Source: Gemmatimonadota bacterium (lineage in GTDB: Bacteria > Gemmatimonadota > Gemmatimonadetes > Palauibacterales > Palauibacteraceae). Taken from it: 44,548 nucleotides of DNA. Both the position numbers and the translations under genes were made by a program. Positions 36,569 through 44,548 of this stretch are shown piece after piece; positions within the stretch are counted from its first letter, which is position 1, and each line of letters opens with the position of its first letter. The notes under the pieces are model-generated. The model worked only from the letters and a program-made list of their open reading frames with translations, made no database searches and had not been told where the DNA came from. The stretch lies in assembly GCA_023554245.1 (NCBI GenBank), contig JAMJQL010000048.1, positions 1-44,548 of the forward strand, written 5' to 3'.

Positions 36569-38155
36569 ATGAGCACCCTGATACCCCCTCCCGCCGCCTG
36601 GCGTACCTGCGCGCGCGAAGTGTGGCTTCCTACGGCCCGCGAGATGGCAGAGTTCGACCGCCGGGCCGTCGAGAGCGGGGCCACCTCCGAGCGGGCCCTC
36701 ATCGAAAGCGCAGGACGCGAACTCGCGCACCGGGTTCAGTTTCACTTCCCATCGGGAACGGTCACGGCGCTGGCCGGCGCCGGGCACAACGGGGCCGACG
36801 CACTGGTCGCCGCGCGCACCCTGGCAGCCTGGGGAAGACCGGTCCGACTCTGTCGCGTTACCGACCGTCCGGTCGATCCGGATGTGCTGGCGGGCTGGGA
36901 TCTTCCAATCGAGTCGGCCGAGCAGTTCCTCGCAGCGCCCCCCTCGGACGGCGTAATCATCGATGGTATCCTCGGTACCGGTCTCCGGGGTCCGCCCCGT
37001 GAGCCGGTCGCGAGCCTGATACGCGCAGTCGCCGAACTGAATCTGCCGATCGTCGCCGTAGATGGTCCGAGCGGTGCCAGCCTGGAATCCGGCGAGGTTC
37101 CGGGGGCCTGCATTCAGGCCGACCTGACAGTCACCTTCGGGTGGCCGAAGCTGGGTCTCCTGCGATTTCCGGCCCGTGACCGGGCCGGCGTGATCGAGTC
37201 CGTCGAAATCGGTTTTCCCGTTTCCGGTCGTGAATTCGGTGCGCGCGCGATCACCGGACGCTGGGTGCGCGACCTGCTGTCGGCACGACCCTCGGACGCA
37301 CACAAGGGCAGGGCCGGCTACGTGGCCGTGGTCGCCGGTGGGCGGGGCATGGCCGGAGCGGCCGTCCTCGCCGTGCGGGCAGCCATGCGGGGAGGGGCCG
37401 GTATCGTGCGCGCGGTCTCGGATCCGGCCAATCGCGAGATCCTCCAGGTTTCCGTGCCGGGGGCCGTCTTCGCCGGCTGGGACGACCCCGTGCACTGGCG
37501 CGATGCGATCGAGTGGTCAGGCGCCATCGCGGTCGGGCCCGGACTTGGACGGGACGAAGAAGCGAAGAAGCTGGTGACCGGCGTCCTCGCGGCTCGGGGC
37601 AGTCGCCCGGTCGTACTCGATGCGGACGGATTGAGCGTCTGGCAGGAAGCGCCGGAGGGGTTGGCCGACCTGCTGAATTCCGCAGATGTGATCACTCCTC
37701 ACCCGGGCGAGCTGGCCCGCATCCTGGGGACGGCAGTCGAGGCGATAACTGTCGATCCCACAACCCACGTCCGCGAGGCGGCGGAGAGGTTCGGCTGCGC
37801 GGTCGTCCTCAAGGGAGCGCCCACCCTGGTCGCTTCGGGAGAGGATCCGATTCTCGTTACGACTGTTGGTGGCCCTGCGCTCGCTGCCGGCGGCACCGGA
37901 GACGTCCTCACGGGCCTGATCGGTGCGCTGCTCGGATCGGGTTCGTCGGCCTCTGCGGCAGCGGCATCGGCTCTGTTTCTCTCCGGCCTGGCGGCGGAGA
38001 TGGGCGGATGTACCGAGGGACATGCAGCCGAAGATGTCCCGGATCGGATTCCGACGATCCGAAGAGAGGTGGAGAGCCTGCAGGCAGACGGTGAGGGCCC
38101 GGTCAACTTCGTCTCCGCGAGTTCCGCCAAGCCCGGCGGCGGCCTGAAGCCGTGA
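36569..38155 (+). CDS. nnrD: Bifunctional NAD(P)H-hydrate epimerase / ADP-dependent dehydratase
   Basis: Repairs hydrated NAD(P)H. The 528-residue product joins an NnrE-type epimerase (YjeF_N, about 15-225; AGHNGADALVAARTLAAWG, GILGTGLRGPPREP, VAVDGPSGASLESGEVPG) to an NnrD-type dehydratase (about 235-528; AHKGRAGYVAVVAGGRGMAG, VLDADGLSVW, ITPHPGELARILG, VVLKGAPTLVAS, ALAAGGTGDVLTGLIGALL). ATG 36569 has GGGAGGGG just upstream; a longer frame reaches back into the zinc-ribbon gene and is not needed. Stop shares GTGA with the propeller gene. Same domain order as E. coli YjeF. Confidence 0.94.
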   Translation: MSTLIPPPAAWRTCAREVWLPTAREMAEFDRRAVESGATSERALIESAGRELAHRVQFHFPSGTVTALAGAGHNGADALVAARTLAAWGRPVRLCRVTDRPVDPDVLAGWDLPIESAEQFLAAPPSDGVIIDGILGTGLRGPPREPVASLIRAVAELNLPIVAVDGPSGASLESGEVPGACIQADLTVTFGWPKLGLLRFPARDRAGVIESVEIGFPVSGREFGARAITGRWVRDLLSARPSDAHKGRAGYVAVVAGGRGMAGAAVLAVRAAMRGGAGIVRAVSDPANREILQVSVPGAVFAGWDDPVHWRDAIEWSGAIAVGPGLGRDEEAKKLVTGVLAARGSRPVVLDADGLSVWQEAPEGLADLLNSADVITPHPGELARILGTAVEAITVDPTTHVREAAERFGCAVVLKGAPTLVASGEDPILVTTVGGPALAAGGTGDVLTGLIGALLGSGSSASAAAASALFLSGLAAEMGGCTEGHAAEDVPDRIPTIRREVESLQADGEGPVNFVSASSAKPGGGLKP

Positions 38156-39762
38156 GAGGCGCTGCACTCGTCACCTTCGCGATCCTCTCGGTGGGTGGCG
38201 TCGTCCCGGTGACCGCGCAGACGGGACCGGGACACTGGCGACCGGAGGACCGCGTCCTGGTAACGGACTTCGGCTTCGTCACGGCCCTCGCACGGTCGTC
38301 CGACCGGCTGTTCGCCGCCACCTCGGGTGGGCTGCTGGTCAACCGTGACGTGTTCCGACGCTGGGAACCGCCCGTGACCCGGGAAGATGGATGGCCGGAT
38401 GTCGAAGTGACGGCGATGGCCTGGGATCGGCTCGACCGGATGCTGTGGCTGGCGGTCGCCGGTGGGCGGCTGCTCTCGCTGGATCCGGTCGGCGTCCGCT
38501 GGACCGATGACGTCCGCCTCGGCCGCCCGGTCGACAGGATCGTTCCGGACGGTTCCGCGGCAGGTGGTTTGTACCTGCGAACGCCCGGCGGTTGGTTGCA
38601 GTTCGACACGTTCACGCAAACGGCTCGATCGGCCTCGCTGTCCGAAGTGAACGACGCGATCGAGCGAAACCCGAACGAGCGCGCTCGACGGGAGTTGATC
38701 ACGAGTCCGGGGTTCGAGTCGGTTCAGGCCTTCCTCGGTACCGGGCCGGATGGGCGGCGCTGGCCGATCACGGACGTCGTGGCGGCAGGGGATCCCGGAC
38801 GGTTCTGGATCGGCGCCGCGGGGGGTGGACTGAGTCTGCTCGATTCGTTTTCCTTCGACTGGCGGCCGGTAGGGGTCGGCCTTCTGGGCCTGGGCGCACG
38901 CGCCCTGACGGCTGATGGAAACGCGATCTGGATCGCCGCGGGCGAGCCGCTGGTGGGACGCTACGGGGTCACCCGGGTCAGCGAAGAGCTGGAGGATTGG
39001 GAGGTGTTCGATTCTCGCGGCTCTCCCGGCATTCCGGACCGTGGGATCGGGGCGATGACCGCCGTCGATGGTCAGCTGTGGATCGTGGGTGAGCGCGGCG
39101 TGACCCGACGCGGCACCGATGGACGGTGGAGCCGGATCGCGGCCGACTACTACGATCGTGGCGACCGGCTGCGGGCGATCGCCATCGGAGAGGTCGGACC
39201 TGACGGGCGCCGGGCCGTGTGGATCGGCGGCGATCGAGGTCTCGATCGAATGCCCGACCTTCAGAGTATGCCGGAACGAGTGCTGTCCGGAGATCGGGTC
39301 AGCGCACTTCTGCCCGTTGCGGGTGGAACCTGGGCGGCTACCGACCGGGGGCTGGTCTTCCTCGACGACGCGGGCAGGAGAACGGTGCCGGCAGGTCTCC
39401 CGGCGTTTCCCTCGGGCGCCGTAACGGGCGACGGGGCCACGACCTGGACGGCGATCGACAGCGAGGTGTGGGCTCAGAATCCGGACGGCAGCTGGAGACG
39501 TCTCGACGAGGTCGGTGCGCTTTCGTCGCCGGTGACGGCACTCGCGGAGAGCCAGGGAATCCTCTGGATCGGAACATCGGACGAGCTGGTTTCGTGGGAG
39601 ACGGACGGCCGGGGCCCGGTTCGCAGGTACAGCTTCGCGGCCGGGGATCTTCCGTTTGGCCCGTTCGGCGAGCGCGGAATCGCGGCGATCCTGCCTGTGA
39701 GCCGCTCCCGGGTCTGGGTCGCCACGCCGGCCGGCGCTCTGCGCCTGGACTCGCCGTACTGA
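38152..39762 (+). CDS. Exported beta-propeller-like protein
   Basis: 536 residues. Signal peptide at the N-terminus (RGAALVTFAILSVGGVVPVT then AQTG, cleavage near 23). The rest is about a dozen short blade-like repeats built on W-I/L-A/G and aromatic strands: TAMAWDRLDRMLWLAVAGGR, RFWIGAAGGGLSLLD, AIWIAAGEPLVGRY, QLWIVGERGVTRRG, RAVWIGGDRGLDRM, TWAATDRGLVFLD, ILWIGTSDELVSW, RVWVATPAGALRLD. This resembles the propellers of hybrid two-component sensors, but no membrane or kinase domain follows. GTG start shares GTGA with nnrD. Function unknown; surface or periplasmic binding is inference. Confidence 0.8.
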   Translation: MRGAALVTFAILSVGGVVPVTAQTGPGHWRPEDRVLVTDFGFVTALARSSDRLFAATSGGLLVNRDVFRRWEPPVTREDGWPDVEVTAMAWDRLDRMLWLAVAGGRLLSLDPVGVRWTDDVRLGRPVDRIVPDGSAAGGLYLRTPGGWLQFDTFTQTARSASLSEVNDAIERNPNERARRELITSPGFESVQAFLGTGPDGRRWPITDVVAAGDPGRFWIGAAGGGLSLLDSFSFDWRPVGVGLLGLGARALTADGNAIWIAAGEPLVGRYGVTRVSEELEDWEVFDSRGSPGIPDRGIGAMTAVDGQLWIVGERGVTRRGTDGRWSRIAADYYDRGDRLRAIAIGEVGPDGRRAVWIGGDRGLDRMPDLQSMPERVLSGDRVSALLPVAGGTWAATDRGLVFLDDAGRRTVPAGLPAFPSGAVTGDGATTWTAIDSEVWAQNPDGSWRRLDEVGALSSPVTALAESQGILWIGTSDELVSWETDGRGPVRRYSFAAGDLPFGPFGERGIAAILPVSRSRVWVATPAGALRLDSPY

Positions 39763-39773
39763 GCCCTCAGGAG

Positions 39774-40787
39774 ATGGACGAGACTCGCAGACCGCAACTC
39801 GGTCCCGGACCGGAATTCGATCTCATTCGGTCGATGACTTCGTCGGCGCGCGCTCCGGGCGACGCACGGGTGCGAATCGGTCCTGGCGACGATGCCGCCG
39901 TACTCAGGCCCCGGGAAGGCGAAGACATAGTCGTGAGCTGCGACATGTCGGTGGAGGACGTCCATTTCCGGCGGGCCTGGCTCACGTGGGAGGAGGTCGG
40001 GTGGCGCTCGGTGGCCGCGGCGCTCAGCGATCTCGCCGCGATGGGCGCACGACCCCTTGGAGCCCTGATCGCAGCGGCCCTGGCGCCCGAACTCGGGACG
40101 GAGGTCGCCGATTCCCTGGCCGCCGGAGCAGGCAACTGCCTGCGCGAGTACGACTGCCCGCTCGTCGGCGGCGATCTGTCGCGGTCGACGGGCCCGGCGG
40201 TGATCGATGTGACGGTGCTCGGCAGCGCCTCGAACCCGATCTCGAGGGCGGGTGCGCTGCCGGGAGACGAGTTGTGGGTAACGGGAGATCTCGGGGCAGC
40301 CGCTCTCGCCGCCGCGGCCTGGGAGAGGCAGCTCGAGCCCGATGTCCGGGCCCGTCACCGATTCGCTCATCCGGAACCGCGCTGCGCCGAAGTCGAGTGG
40401 CTGCGGACACGCATGGACATTCACGCGGCGATCGATCTGTCGGACGGACTGGCCGGGGATGCGCGTCACATGGCCACGGCCTCGGAAGCGCGCCTGCTGA
40501 TCGAGGCCGAGGCAATTCCGCTGCATGCTGCGCTCGAGGAGTTCTCCGACAGGGAAGTCGCAGTTCGGATTGCCCTGACAGGGGGTGAGGATTACGAATT
40601 GCTGCTCGCCGCGGCGCCGGGGGCCGGTGACGGAACGCGACGGGAATTCGAATCCCGATTCGACATTCCGCTGACGCGGGTGGGGCGGGTGGAGCCGGGT
40701 GACGATGTGGTCCTGCTCCTGGCGGACGGCGCTGTCGGGCCGATGCCCTCCGGCGCGTACGACCACTTCGAAACGCGCCGGTCTTGA
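39774..40787 (+). CDS. thiL: Thiamine-monophosphate kinase
   Basis: ATP-dependent phosphorylation of thiamine monophosphate to the active diphosphate. The 337-residue product has RIGPGDDAAVL, VSCDMSVEDVHFRRAWLTWE, SDLAAMGARPLGALI, PLVGGDLSRS, DLSDGLAGDARHM and GGEDYELLLA, the AIR-synthetase-type fold of ThiL. ATG 39774 is 11 bases after the propeller gene stop; its GGAG lies immediately before the ATG, oddly close, so the true start is not certain, but no better start is in frame. Stop shares TTGA with the acyltransferase. Confidence 0.94.
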   Translation: MDETRRPQLGPGPEFDLIRSMTSSARAPGDARVRIGPGDDAAVLRPREGEDIVVSCDMSVEDVHFRRAWLTWEEVGWRSVAAALSDLAAMGARPLGALIAAALAPELGTEVADSLAAGAGNCLREYDCPLVGGDLSRSTGPAVIDVTVLGSASNPISRAGALPGDELWVTGDLGAAALAAAAWERQLEPDVRARHRFAHPEPRCAEVEWLRTRMDIHAAIDLSDGLAGDARHMATASEARLLIEAEAIPLHAALEEFSDREVAVRIALTGGEDYELLLAAAPGAGDGTRREFESRFDIPLTRVGRVEPGDDVVLLLADGAVGPMPSGAYDHFETRRS

Positions 40788-41515
40788 TCCGATCTGCCTG
40801 GTTCGCGGTCGTCACCGTCTTCGCGACGGCATGGTACTCGATCCGCGCCATCGTCGGTGGGATGCGGAAGGCCCCACATGGAGAATTCGATGCCGTGCAG
40901 CGGGGCTGGACACGGGCCCTGCTGGGGGCATCGGGCGTTCGCGTACAGGTCGAGGGGATGGAGAACCTCCCGGATGACGGGGGGGCGATTCTCGTGGCCA
41001 ATCACCAGTCGAACTTCGACATTTTCGCCCTGCTCTTCGCTCTCCCCGTTTCGATCCGGTTCGTCGCCAAGCAGGAACTGTCGCGGATCCCTCTCCTCGC
41101 CCAGGCGATGCGGTCCGCGGGCCACGTATTCATCGATCGTACCGATCGGAGAGGCTCGGTCCGGGCAATGCGTGCCGCGGCAGCCCGGATGCGGGATGAG
41201 GGTCTCTTCCTCGGACTGTTTCCCGAGGGAACGCGCTCCCGTGATGGACGGCTCGGGACCTTCAAGAAGGGCAGCTTCGTGCTCGCCATCGAAACGGGGC
41301 TACCGATCGTGCCGATCGCGCTGGACGGCGGATGGCGCCTCGCTGAGGGTCGCGGCATCCGATCCGGCGAGGTGCGGATCCGGGTTGGCACCCCGATACC
41401 GACGGAGGGGCGGACGGTGGCCGAGCGCGACCAGGTGCTGACCGAGGTGCGCCGATCGGTGGCCGGGCTCCTCCGTGCGCTTCGCGACGAGTCGGGGGAC
41501 ACTACTCCCGTCTGA
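40784..41515 (+). CDS. 1-acylglycerol-3-phosphate acyltransferase (PlsC-type)
   Basis: Adds the second acyl chain to make phosphatidic acid at the inner membrane. The 243-residue product has an N-terminal hydrophobic helix (about 5-26), the HX4D motif NHQSNFD (H74, D79), FVAKQELSRIPLLAQAM, and FPEGTRSRDG (146-155), then IVPIALDGG. The start is TTG 40784 overlapping the thiL stop (TTGA). Paralogues with other acyl acceptors share these motifs, so substrate is inferred. Last gene of the plus-strand run; a strong hairpin follows at 41561. Confidence 0.9.
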   Translation: MIRSAWFAVVTVFATAWYSIRAIVGGMRKAPHGEFDAVQRGWTRALLGASGVRVQVEGMENLPDDGGAILVANHQSNFDIFALLFALPVSIRFVAKQELSRIPLLAQAMRSAGHVFIDRTDRRGSVRAMRAAAARMRDEGLFLGLFPEGTRSRDGRLGTFKKGSFVLAIETGLPIVPIALDGGWRLAEGRGIRSGEVRIRVGTPIPTEGRTVAERDQVLTEVRRSVAGLLRALRDESGDTTPV

Positions 41516-41533
41516 GCCCGGGCAGCGGAGGGG

Positions 41534-41564
41534 AGTGCACGCTCCGGGTAGTGCACGTACCGGG
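41534..41564. repeat. Tandem 15-base direct repeat
   Basis: AGTGCACGNNCCGGG occurs at 41534-41548 and again at 41550-41564 (13 of 15 identical), each holding the palindrome GTGCAC. It lies between the convergent acyltransferase and SPFH genes, the second copy running into the terminator stem. Confidence 0.5.
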
Positions 41565-41586
41565 GCCCGGATCGCTCCGGGCCCCG
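41561..41586. terminator. Strong bidirectional hairpin
   Basis: CGGGGCCCGGA (41561-41571) and TCCGGGCCCCG (41576-41586) give a perfect 11-base-pair stem with a TCGC loop, midway between the stops of two convergent genes (41515 and 41597). No T-tract on either side. Confidence 0.7.
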
Positions 41587-41596
41587 AGGATCCTGT

Positions 41597-42442
41597 CTAC
41601 TGGCTGTCCGGCGTGAAGAAGATCGGGATCCCGCCCTCGGTCGGCGCGATCACCATGTTGTTCTGGCCGTTGGCCACTTCGCCCAGCACCTCCAGGTAGC
41701 GCCAGTAGAGATACCTCTGACCGGACACCCCCGTGAGACTCGTGGCAATAATGTCCTGCGCGTCGCGGATACCCTCCGCTTCGGCACGCTTCTGGTTGGC
41801 CTGCTCGGCGACCACCTGGGTCTGGTACGCCTCCGCCTGGACCTGCTGTTCCCGTGACAGCTTGTTCTCGATCGCCTCGCGCAGGGTCGCGGGCGGGACG
41901 ATTTCACGAACGAAGAAATCGGTGACGTAGATGCCTCTCGGCGCCAGTCCGGTGGCCATCAGTTCGTCGATCCGGTCCCCGATCGCAGCCCGGTCCCGGG
42001 AGAGGATCGCCGCCGCCGGGATCTCGGCTACGGCGTCGCGGACGGCAGAACGATAGGTGTTGTATACGAAGCCGTGAATCGCAGCGGGCTCGCCGATCTG
42101 CAGGTAGAGGCCGACGGCGGAATCGGGGTCGATGCGATACCGGAACGCTGCGTCCACCTCGATCTGAAGCTGATCCGAGGTCAGGGCCGTGAGCCGCTCG
42201 CTGCCCCCGGCGGCGGGATACTGGATTTCCCGGGTGGAGTAGTTCGTCCACGACCGGAGGATCGAGTGGTAGAGGCCCTGGCGATACGGCGCCTCGCCGA
42301 CGGCTCCCGTCACCGGGTTCCGCTTCACGGCGACTTCGTACTCGTCAACGCGGTTGAAACCGAAGAACAGGATCATTACGACGGCGATTCCTGCCAGTAC
42401 GACGCCGATCGTGCCTGCCTTCTGCATGAGGTCTTTAAGCAT
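41597..42442 (-). CDS. SPFH / prohibitin-like membrane protein
   Basis: 281 residues. One N-terminal membrane anchor (about 9-28; GTIGVVLAGIAVVMILFFGF), then an SPFH/Band 7 domain (RVDEYEVAVKRNPVTG through VRDAVAEIPAAAILSRDRAA, YVTDFFVREIVPPATLREAI) and a C-terminal Ala/Glu/Gln-rich helix (REQQVQAEAYQTQVVAEQAN, QKRAEAEGIRDAQ). Such proteins form ring or microdomain scaffolds in membranes and often steady proteases. ATG 42442 is chosen because it begins the anchor and has an AGGATGG site; the frame is open much further but overlaps eno. Single-gene unit, divergent from eno and convergent with the acyltransferase. Confidence 0.9.
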   Translation of the reverse strand: MLKDLMQKAGTIGVVLAGIAVVMILFFGFNRVDEYEVAVKRNPVTGAVGEAPYRQGLYHSILRSWTNYSTREIQYPAAGGSERLTALTSDQLQIEVDAAFRYRIDPDSAVGLYLQIGEPAAIHGFVYNTYRSAVRDAVAEIPAAAILSRDRAAIGDRIDELMATGLAPRGIYVTDFFVREIVPPATLREAIENKLSREQQVQAEAYQTQVVAEQANQKRAEAEGIRDAQDIIATSLTGVSGQRYLYWRYLEVLGEVANGQNNMVIAPTEGGIPIFFTPDSQ

Positions 42443-42455
42443 GATTCCATCCTGA

Positions 42456-44188
<1,733 letters not shown>

Positions 44189-44199
<11 letters not shown>

Positions 44200-44217
44200 G
44201 TTGGTCGTCTCTAGAAT
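44189..44217 (+). promoter_or_regulatory. Near-consensus promoter of the tRNA gene
   Basis: TTGACG (44189-44194) and TAGAAT (44212-44217) are separated by 17 bases and match the sigma-70 hexamers at five of six positions each, the best promoter in the window. The -35 lies inside the last codons of the FtsB-like gene. Start would be near 44224, about 30 bases before the tRNA. Confidence 0.75.
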
Positions 44218-44223
44218 GGCCGG

Positions 44224-44240
44224 CCCCCGATCGCCGGGGG
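44224..44240 (+). other. GC hairpin in the tRNA leader
   Basis: CCCCCG (44224-44229) pairs with CGGGGG (44235-44240) around ATCGC, right at the predicted start of the tRNA transcript. It could terminate read-through from eno-ftsB or be a leader structure for 5' processing. Confidence 0.5.
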
Positions 44241-44253
44241 ATCTGAAGTGCGC

Positions 44254-44327
44254 GGCAGGGTAGCTCAGTTGGTCAGAGCGGGGGACTCATAAGCCCTAGG
44301 TCGCGGGTTCGAATCCCGCCCCTGCCA
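44254..44327 (+). tRNA. tRNA, anticodon CAU (elongator Met most likely)
   Basis: 74 bases. Acceptor GGCAGGG (44254-44260) pairs with CCCTGCC (44320-44326), discriminator A44327; D-stem GCTC/GAGC (44263-44266, 44276-44279); anticodon loop CTCATAA with CAT at 44288-44290; variable AGGTC; T-stem GCGGG/CCCGC (44303-44307, 44315-44319) with loop TTCGAAT. No CCA is encoded. It pairs at the acceptor end, so it is not an initiator tRNA. The anticodon stem GGGGA/GCCCT has a G-U outer pair and an A-G mismatch next to the loop. A tRNA-Ile2 (CAU modified to lysidine) cannot be fully excluded. Confidence 0.93.
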
Positions 44328-44548
44328 CTCCCCACAGCCCGACCGCCCACGGGGCGGGATTCGATTCAAGATCAGGAAGGTCGCGGGTGCCTCGCACGCT
44401 AAGGCGTGCTAAGACAAACCTGTTTGAGGGTGTTGGGCCCGCATCATGGTTGCGGATTCGATATTTCCAGCCCACTATTGTGAGTCACGAGGTGGATGTC
44501 TCTCCGAGGCTGGCCTCGTTCGTCATAGATCGGCCCCACTCATGAAGA
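44328..44548. other. Non-coding flank after the tRNA with partial T-arm copies
   Basis: 221 bases to the window end. GGGGCGGGATTCGA at 44351-44364 is the exact reverse complement of tRNA bases 44309-44322, and AGGTCGCGGGT at 44378-44388 directly repeats tRNA bases 44298-44308. A small hairpin GCACGC/GCGTGC (44394-44399, 44404-44409) with loop TAAG follows. From about 44410 the sequence is visibly richer in A/T than the rest of the window. A frame opens at ATG 44446 and runs off the end (MVADSIFPAHYCE), but it has no ribosome site and no recognisable motif. Confidence 0.5.

Noticed and set aside
39219-39773. Upstream extension of the thiL frame through the propeller gene
   Set aside because: The extension lies wholly within the propeller gene in another frame; ThiL homology begins after the ATG at 39774.
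44478-44490. TTGTGAGTCACGA as a second Rex box
   Set aside because: The half-sites are separated by one base instead of four, and no gene start follows; likely chance.
44446-44548. Possible partial gene running off the right edge
   Set aside because: Only about 34 codons are visible, without a ribosome site or motif; not enough to call.

Overview
The window looks like chromosome from a high-GC (about two thirds by eye), free-living bacterium. It is packed with housekeeping and central-metabolism genes, with overlapping starts and stops and frequent GTG/TTG starts. A Minf_1886-family gene, a fused transaldolase-glucose-6-phosphate isomerase, a DnaG zinc motif ending in GPNF, and the long run of coupled genes fit Gemmatimonadota or a neighbouring phylum. 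That placement is inference from gene content, not a search result. I see no insertion sequence, prophage, CRISPR array, rRNA or riboswitch. No gap between genes exceeds 300 bases.

Layout. (1) 88-1737, plus strand: asnA (aspartate-ammonia ligase) and a small membrane protein. (2) 1757-7141, minus strand: a carbon-shuffling operon read tkt, rpiB, tal-pgi. (3) 7415-9349, plus: glgB, divergent from tkt; then a small minus-strand protein resembling a stand-alone LeuA regulatory domain. (4) 9976-23611, plus: thirteen close-packed genes for information processing (rsmE, HIT protein, mutS2, dnaG, coiled-coil zinc-ribbon protein, recJ, rsmD, coaD, pta), followed by a three-gene partner-switching module (STAS protein, anti-sigma-type kinase with a degenerate receiver, GAF-PP2C phosphatase) and rsmA. 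(5) 23677-35723, plus: thirteen genes with no gap above 16 bases, headed by the NADH sensor rex under its own near-consensus promoter and operator. It holds arginine deiminase, a DEDDh exonuclease, a metallo-beta-lactamase-fold hydrolase, an NTF2-like exported protein, thiolase, bioY, a CPBP protease, 3-hydroxyacyl-CoA dehydrogenase, acyl-CoA dehydrogenase, leucine-type dehydrogenase, glyA and yigZ. (6) 35839-41515, plus: Minf_1886 protein, a 65-residue zinc-ribbon protein, nnrE-nnrD fusion, an exported propeller protein, thiL and a PlsC-type acyltransferase. (7) 41597-42442, minus: an SPFH/prohibitin-like membrane protein. (8) 42603-44327, plus: eno, an FtsB/DivIC-like protein and a tRNA with anticodon CAU under a near-consensus promoter. 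The last 220 bases hold no convincing gene and carry partial copies of the tRNA T-arm.

How the parts fit. tkt, rpiB and tal-pgi interconvert pentose and hexose phosphates and return fructose-6-phosphate to glucose-6-phosphate; glgB uses hexose for glycogen. The rex unit is the most coherent regulatory story: the NADH/NAD+ sensor is transcribed from a promoter carrying its own box, in one continuous run with arginine deiminase (ATP from arginine without respiration) and NAD- or flavin-linked acyl-CoA and amino-acid dehydrogenases. I did not find a clearly new system. The best leads are the rex-headed unit, the pseudoreceiver-kinase fusion, the stand-alone LeuA-like domain and the T-arm repeats beside the tRNA.
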